Positions 44,571-47,547 of a stretch of 47,547 bases of DNA are shown piece by piece. How positions within the stretch are numbered: the first letter of the stretch is position 1; each line of letters opens with the position of its first letter. The notes below the pieces were generated by a model that made no database searches, was not told where the DNA came from, and saw only the letters and a list, made by a program, of their open reading frames with translations. Both the position numbers and the translations under genes were made by a program. This DNA is from an uncultured Verrucomicrobiota bacterium (GTDB taxonomy: Bacteria; Verrucomicrobiota; Verrucomicrobiia; Limisphaerales; UBA9464): assembly GCA_903939515.1 (NCBI GenBank), contig CAJAHH010000129.1:1-47547 (forward strand), read 5' to 3'.

Positions 44571-45065
44571 TCACTGTTGCTGGCCTTGGTGGTCGTGGCA
44601 GACCAGGTCGATGATCACCGCGCTGGCCAGGATCACGACGACGTCTTCGCCGTCTGCAATGTCCACGCCGTAGGTATCCGTCCAGGAGAACCAGCGCTTG
44701 CTCACTTCTGCCACCACGCGGCCGTGACGCCGAAAGGTATACTCCCGGTCGAGGAGATCGCCGGAGGCCTCGAGATCGTCGGGACCGGGAACATCGACGG
44801 TGAATCGGCACCGAAACAACGTGAACAAGTGTTTACGCACCTCCGCCACCACACGCCCATCCTTCTCGATGTCATACGTGGGCCCCCAGTTCAGGAGTTT
44901 TTGACGAATGAACGCGAGCTCATGGCCGCTCGGATCCTGGAACGAGAGCTTGTCGCCCCAACTGAAGACCTTGCCATTGACTAAGTACACCTCGTTCTCC
45001 GAAGCGTCGCGGATGCGATAATCGTCGCCCCAGCTCCAGAATTTCTGACGCATCACATAACGCAT
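44571..45065 (-). CDS. LURP-one-related (YxjI-like) protein
   Basis: About 165 residues from ATG 45065 (an ATG four codons later, 45053, is also possible). It has the tubby-like LURP-one pattern: YVMRQKFWSWGDDYRIRDAS, then KVFSWGDKLSFQDPSGHELA, FIRQKLLNWGPTYDIEKDGR and AEVSKRWFSWTDTYGVDIAD. An AGGGGG stretch lies just before the first ATG. The longer frame to 45254 adds sequence antisense to the SecA-like fragment and was not used. YxjI-type proteins may act as membrane-associated phospholipid scramblase-like folds; the function is unproven. Confidence 0.85.
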   Translation of the reverse strand: MRYVMRQKFWSWGDDYRIRDASENEVYLVNGKVFSWGDKLSFQDPSGHELAFIRQKLLNWGPTYDIEKDGRVVAEVRKHLFTLFRCRFTVDVPGPDDLEASGDLLDREYTFRRHGRVVAEVSKRWFSWTDTYGVDIADGEDVVVILASAVIIDLVCHDHQGQQQ

Positions 45066-45120
45066 ACCCCCTAAGGCACCAGAATCGCCGCACAACTCAA
45101 GGCAAAGGGCGATTACGCAG

Positions 45121-45669
45121 GTGAGAAACACGAGCGAAGTTTCCGATGGACCGACGACGCCCCGGCCAACATCGAGCGCGACACCCGCCATCGATGCCAT
45201 CGACCGCCTCTGGCAGGAGCACCTCTCTGGAATAAATTCGCCGCGCAACTCCATCGGTTTGCCCGCCTATGGCCAGCGGGATCCGCTCATCGAATACAAG
45301 GCCCAGGCCTTCAAGCGGCTCGACGCCCTGATGGTGAACATCCAGTCGGAGATCTGCCGCAACCTCTTCCTCTGCGCCTTGAGCCGGATTGCCCGCAAGC
45401 AGTTACTGCACAACCGGCCGCTGACGCCCGCCCTGTTCCAGGATCCGCCCTTATTGGCTGAATCCAGCAACGTGCTCACCCAAGACAACGAAGGGCTGGC
45501 CAAGGCCCAACCCGTGTGTAAGGACACCCGCGTCGGACGCAACGACCTCTGCCCCTGCGGCAGCGGCAAGAACTACAAGGCGTGCGGCCGCTCCGTCATC
45601 CGCTCGCGCATCGCGGGAATTTGTGAGCGCCCCGTGGGTTACACCGCTGTCGCTGATTTTGTGCGATAG
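45121..45669 (+). pseudogene. Detached C-terminal fragment of SecA with damaged zinc motif
   Basis: An open frame of 182 residues (GTG start) that matches only the last part of SecA, the preprotein translocase motor. Residues 24-85 contain IDAIDRLWQEHL, YGQRDPLIEYKAQAFKRLDA and MVNIQSEICRNLF from the scaffold/C-terminal region. After a variable linker comes VGRNDLCPCGSGKNYKACGR, the SEC-C zinc motif. The usual C-x-C-x8-C-[C/H] set is incomplete: Cys144, 146 and 155 remain but the fourth ligand is Gly156. The ATPase motor (over 700 residues) is absent. Most likely it is a remnant of a duplicated secA; a small SEC-C protein that is still expressed cannot be excluded. Confidence 0.8.
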
Positions 45670-46502
45670 CCGTACCCACATCACATACTACGAAGTCGGC
45701 AATTTCCCATCTAGGTTGCGGATCCCATTACCGAATCCTAGCCGAGGCAACCCACACGCCCAAATTCGGCAACCCTTCTCTGACCCGGCTTCCGGGCAAT
45801 TCCGCGAACCAATCGTCATCAAACCCTGACATTTAAAGTTTTCGGTCCATTAACCGTTTTTAATTTGACTATCTTATTACTCCCCCTGATTATTAGGCAA
45901 CTTGGAACCTCCCGCATGCTCAATAAAACCACCATTCTGCTGCGAGTAGGCATTCCCGTGGTCGCCGACCGGTTCATGGTCCGATCAAGAACCACCGCGA
46001 ACCGCGGAACCCCCTCCGCCCGAGGCATTAAACTCAACCTGCGCCTGCTTCGGACAAAGCCCGGTAAAACCTCGAACTTAGCCATTATCCCCTCGACCGC
46101 CGCCGGAGAAATCCAAGCCAACAAAAGCAAAGACAGCGACTTAATCGGAGACCCACTCCTGAAGCCCTCAACCAAGCCCTATTCCTGCAGAGATAACACA
46201 AACCCCCAACAGCCTAACCCCACGCTCAACCGGGCGCACCACAGCGTTCTTCGCCCGATGCCGCACGCCGGTTAGCTTCAAGTTAACCCTTAACAAAATC
46301 ATGGACTCCTATCACGGAACATCCGTTTCGGCCACGCAACTTTTCTCCTGCAAAAGTGTCAAAGGCTGAATTTGGAGGTGGAGATCGGTTTCTTTTCTCC
46401 GAAGTAGGCGAGAACGGACAGGGACTCTTGCCCAAGGAGACTTGGTATCTACTGAGAAACAAGCGCCGGCAGCCCCCAAGTGAGTCCTAAACAACGTTAG
46501 CG
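45670..46502. other. Long gene-poor region with repeat-like hairpins
   Basis: Over 800 bp without a gene that I can defend. Frames at 45865-46275 (+) and 45819-46175 (-) overlap each other and match no family pattern. Visible structure: a GCCTAAC heptamer (46212-46218), a hairpin with arms cgggcg/cgcccg (46231-46257), GTTAGCT (46271-46277), and a larger hairpin (46422-46487) before GTTAGCG (46496-46502). These could be degenerate cassette recombination sites (see findings). Confidence 0.4.
46422..46487. repeat. Inverted repeat before the orphan gene
   Basis: The right arm CCAAGTGAGTCC (46476-46487) pairs with ACTTGG (46440-46445) and GGACTC (46422-46427), giving 12 base pairs interrupted by a 12-nt bulge on the left side. 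The heptamer GTTAGCG follows 8 bp later and directly abuts the ATG at 46503. It could be the folded part of an attC-like site, or a terminator without a T-run. Confidence 0.5.
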
Positions 46503-46991
46503 ATGCAATCTACAGATTTACTGGAAAAAATGGCTTTAAAAAAATTACCCATTGAAGGGCATTTACTGGAAGAAATGATTATATCTGGTAATGGCAATGA
46601 CTGTGATTTGACCATTAAAACAAAGGGTCAATCTCCATACGTGTATTTTGTCATGAGAGATCCTCGCCTAGTCGTGGATATCAAAGGAAATGTAATTACA
46701 GAGTCTTTCAATTACGGGGATTCTGATCTTGGAATTAAATATCTACCAAGCGAAGAAATAGTGATCGAATTGGCCGAAATCGACTTTCCTGGAACTGAAA
46801 ATGAATGGATAGAATCATTGGATAGATTCAAAGAAGGAGACAGTGAGTTTATCGAATATATGATTAGATTCGCGAAGATTAGATTAACCAGCTCAAGGCG
46901 ACCCTGAAGAGTCGATGGGATTTCGAGTGACATGTACCGCTAACACTCACATCCAGCGAACTTCGCTTCGCTACGCCGCTGATGTGAAGCG
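46497..46991 (+). mobile_element. Possible integron-type gene cassette (one gene plus attC-like site)
   Basis: Boundaries follow the G/TTRRRY cassette rule: the first T of GTTAGCG (46496-46502) to the G of GTTCGCT (46991-46997). Inside are one orphan gene starting right after the heptamer and, 30 bp after its stop, CGCTAAC (46938-46944), the exact reverse complement of the first heptamer. In real cassettes that relation holds between the start and the attC of the same cassette. Both heptamers deviate from the consensus in two positions, and no integrase is in the window, so this is a hypothesis. Confidence 0.35.
46503..46907 (+). CDS. Orphan low-GC gene, unknown function
   Basis: A 134-residue acidic protein that I cannot place in a family. 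It starts MQSTDLLEKMALKKLP and has SPYVYFVMRDPRLVVDIKG, SEEIVIELAEIDFPGTENEW and IEYMIRFAKIRLT. Its A+T content is clearly higher than that of every gene before 46000, and its codon choice (many att, gaa, aaa) differs from its neighbours, a sign of transfer. No signal peptide or membrane helix is seen. The start lies directly behind GTTAGCG, as in a gene cassette. An immunity or anti-phage role is conceivable from context, but there is no direct evidence. Confidence 0.7.
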   Translation: MQSTDLLEKMALKKLPIEGHLLEEMIISGNGNDCDLTIKTKGQSPYVYFVMRDPRLVVDIKGNVITESFNYGDSDLGIKYLPSEEIVIELAEIDFPGTENEWIESLDRFKEGDSEFIEYMIRFAKIRLTSSRRP

Positions 46992-46997
46992 TTCGCT
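46938..46997 (+). repeat. 60-bp attC-like hairpin with bulged base
   Basis: CGCTAAC (46938-46944), then left stem TCACATC-C-AGCG (46947-46958), an 18-nt loop, right stem CGCTGATGTGA (46977-46987), then GTTCGCT (46991-46997). The stem has 11 perfect pairs and one extra C (46954), like the extrahelical base of integron attC sites. The total of 60 bp is the usual short attC length. The last heptamer departs from GTTRRRY at its fourth base. Confidence 0.4.
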
Positions 46998-47013
46998 GAA
47001 AAGATTGAGTCTG

Positions 47014-47264
47014 ATGCCACGATTCCTGCAAAGAGAATATTTTCGGCACACCCGCCAGCGACCCGACCGGGTCGGAATCAAGGATGAATGGATTGAGCGC
47101 GTCATCGAACATCCCGAATCAGAGAAGATTTAGTCAGATGGATGCATTCGACGATGGGCACGGATTTCTGACTCTCAGAATCGGGCATTACGAGTTATTC
47201 TTTTGGGAGACTCGCGAACCGTACACAATCCTTTCTTTGACCATAATTATGAGGATAAAAACAA
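47014..47264 (+). pseudogene. Toxin-like protein gene (DUF2283-associated family) broken by TAG
   Basis: From ATG 47014: MPRFLQREYFRHTRQRPDRV, then DEWIERVIEHPESEKI, TAG at 47131-47133, then in the same frame SDGCIRRWARISDSQNRALR and TVHNPFFDHNYED. Across the TAG the sequence reads as one small protein of a type often found beside DUF2283 genes, where Gln (CAG) is expected at the stop position. A C-to-T change (CAG to TAG) explains it. The frame then runs on to 47412 without its usual stop. The family's toxic activity is unproven; I infer a toxin-like role from the pairing. Confidence 0.6.
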
Positions 47265-47495
47265 ATGGAAATTAAATATTTTGAAGATACCGACACCGCT
47301 TTCTTTGAGTTTGGGGGTGGCACTCCTGCCGAAACCCGGGAACTATCAGAGGACATTTATGGTTCCTCGCTATTTCCAGTGGGAAGGGGGGGGCTTGACG
47401 GGTGGCGGATGATGGCGATCGATGCCACCGGAACAGACCTTTGGACAGTTGCTTGGGCTTGGGAAGAGCTGGAAGGTAGTGGAGTCGCGGTTTGA
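47265..47495 (+). pseudogene. DUF2283 protein, N-terminal half only, replaced C-terminus
   Basis: The first ~31 residues (MEIKYFEDTDTAFFEF, AETRELSEDIYG) match DUF2283 proteins, which often accompany small toxin-like genes. The expected second half (a D/E-rich LDLDxxG...I-E pattern) is missing. After residue 32 the sequence is GC-rich and unrelated (DGWRMMAIDATGTDLWTVAW). The switch lies close to a run of eight G (about 47386-47393). A frameshift or a recombination junction is likely. ATG 47265 overlaps the end region of the toxin-like frame. Confidence 0.6.
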
Positions 47496-47547
47496 GCCGG
47501 AGTCCTCCACATTTTTCCTGAAGGTGGAAGAAACGCCCGAGTTGTGG

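Noticed and set aside
45819-46275. Overlapping open frames on both strands in the gene-poor stretch
   Set aside because: They overlap each other, show no conserved pattern or signal, and neither is favoured by composition.
46312-46494. 60-codon minus-strand frame before the orphan gene
   Set aside because: No recognisable domain; it coincides with the inverted repeat at 46422-46487.
1-47547. General reassignment of TAG to an amino acid
   Set aside because: Several intact, conserved genes end with TAG at the expected length.

Overview
The window reads as a chromosomal segment of a GC-rich bacterium of the PVC group, most likely a verrucomicrobium of the Limisphaerales/Pedosphaera type. The basis is the gene content. 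There are four DUF1549/DUF1553 plus DUF1501 gene pairs, a PVC-type CxxCH membrane-bound dehydrogenase with HEAT repeats, a pseudopilin with the [17 protein letters not shown] start and an H-X9-DG tail, and quinoprotein-like propellers. Strong Shine-Dalgarno sites are scarce. Most products carry Sec or Tat export signals, so the main theme is periplasmic or surface oxidation and degradation.

Layout. 1-315: short GC-rich repeats, no gene. 316-4354: first DUF1549/1553 + DUF1501 pair. 4366-5796 (-): soluble transhydrogenase. 5797-6363: gene-free, with a two-copy 52-bp repeat. 6364-10146: exported beta-propeller protein and a large redoxin protein. 10180-17283 (-): a run of two-domain alpha/beta hydrolase, DMFase-like protein, cytochrome/propeller dehydrogenase and a hicBA pair. 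17503-20298: MsrA, pseudopilin, a remnant of a second msrA, and an old-yellow-enzyme reductase. 20295-22989 (-): DTW-domain RNA-modifying enzyme with an unusual C-terminal extension, and a second propeller protein. 23173-27739: ThuA-like protein, coiled-coil membrane-anchored protein, and a two-gene ABC exporter. 27822-28802: a VirK/YbjX (DUF535) gene broken by an in-frame TAG.

28922-42219 is a 13-kb block with three further DUF1549/1553 + DUF1501 pairs. One pair is followed by a PPC-domain protein. Start/stop overlaps and short gaps mark each pair as a transcription unit. The four DUF1549 proteins keep an internal CxxCH but differ in their front modules: none, CxxCH, CxxxxCH with a Big2-like domain, and none.

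From 42220 to the end the window becomes accessory. It holds a REP-like palindrome, small membrane, SRPBCC, luciferase-fold and LURP-one-like genes, a detached SecA C-terminus with a damaged zinc site, and then a low-GC tract. The tract has hairpins and core-like heptamers arranged as in integron gene cassettes: heptamer GTTAGCG directly before an orphan gene, its exact complement CGCTAAC after it, and a 60-bp hairpin with one bulged base. Next comes a damaged toxin-like/DUF2283 pair. I consider this possible cassette tract, and the modular variation among the four DUF1549 pairs, the most interesting parts. No integrase, CRISPR, rRNA or tRNA gene was seen.
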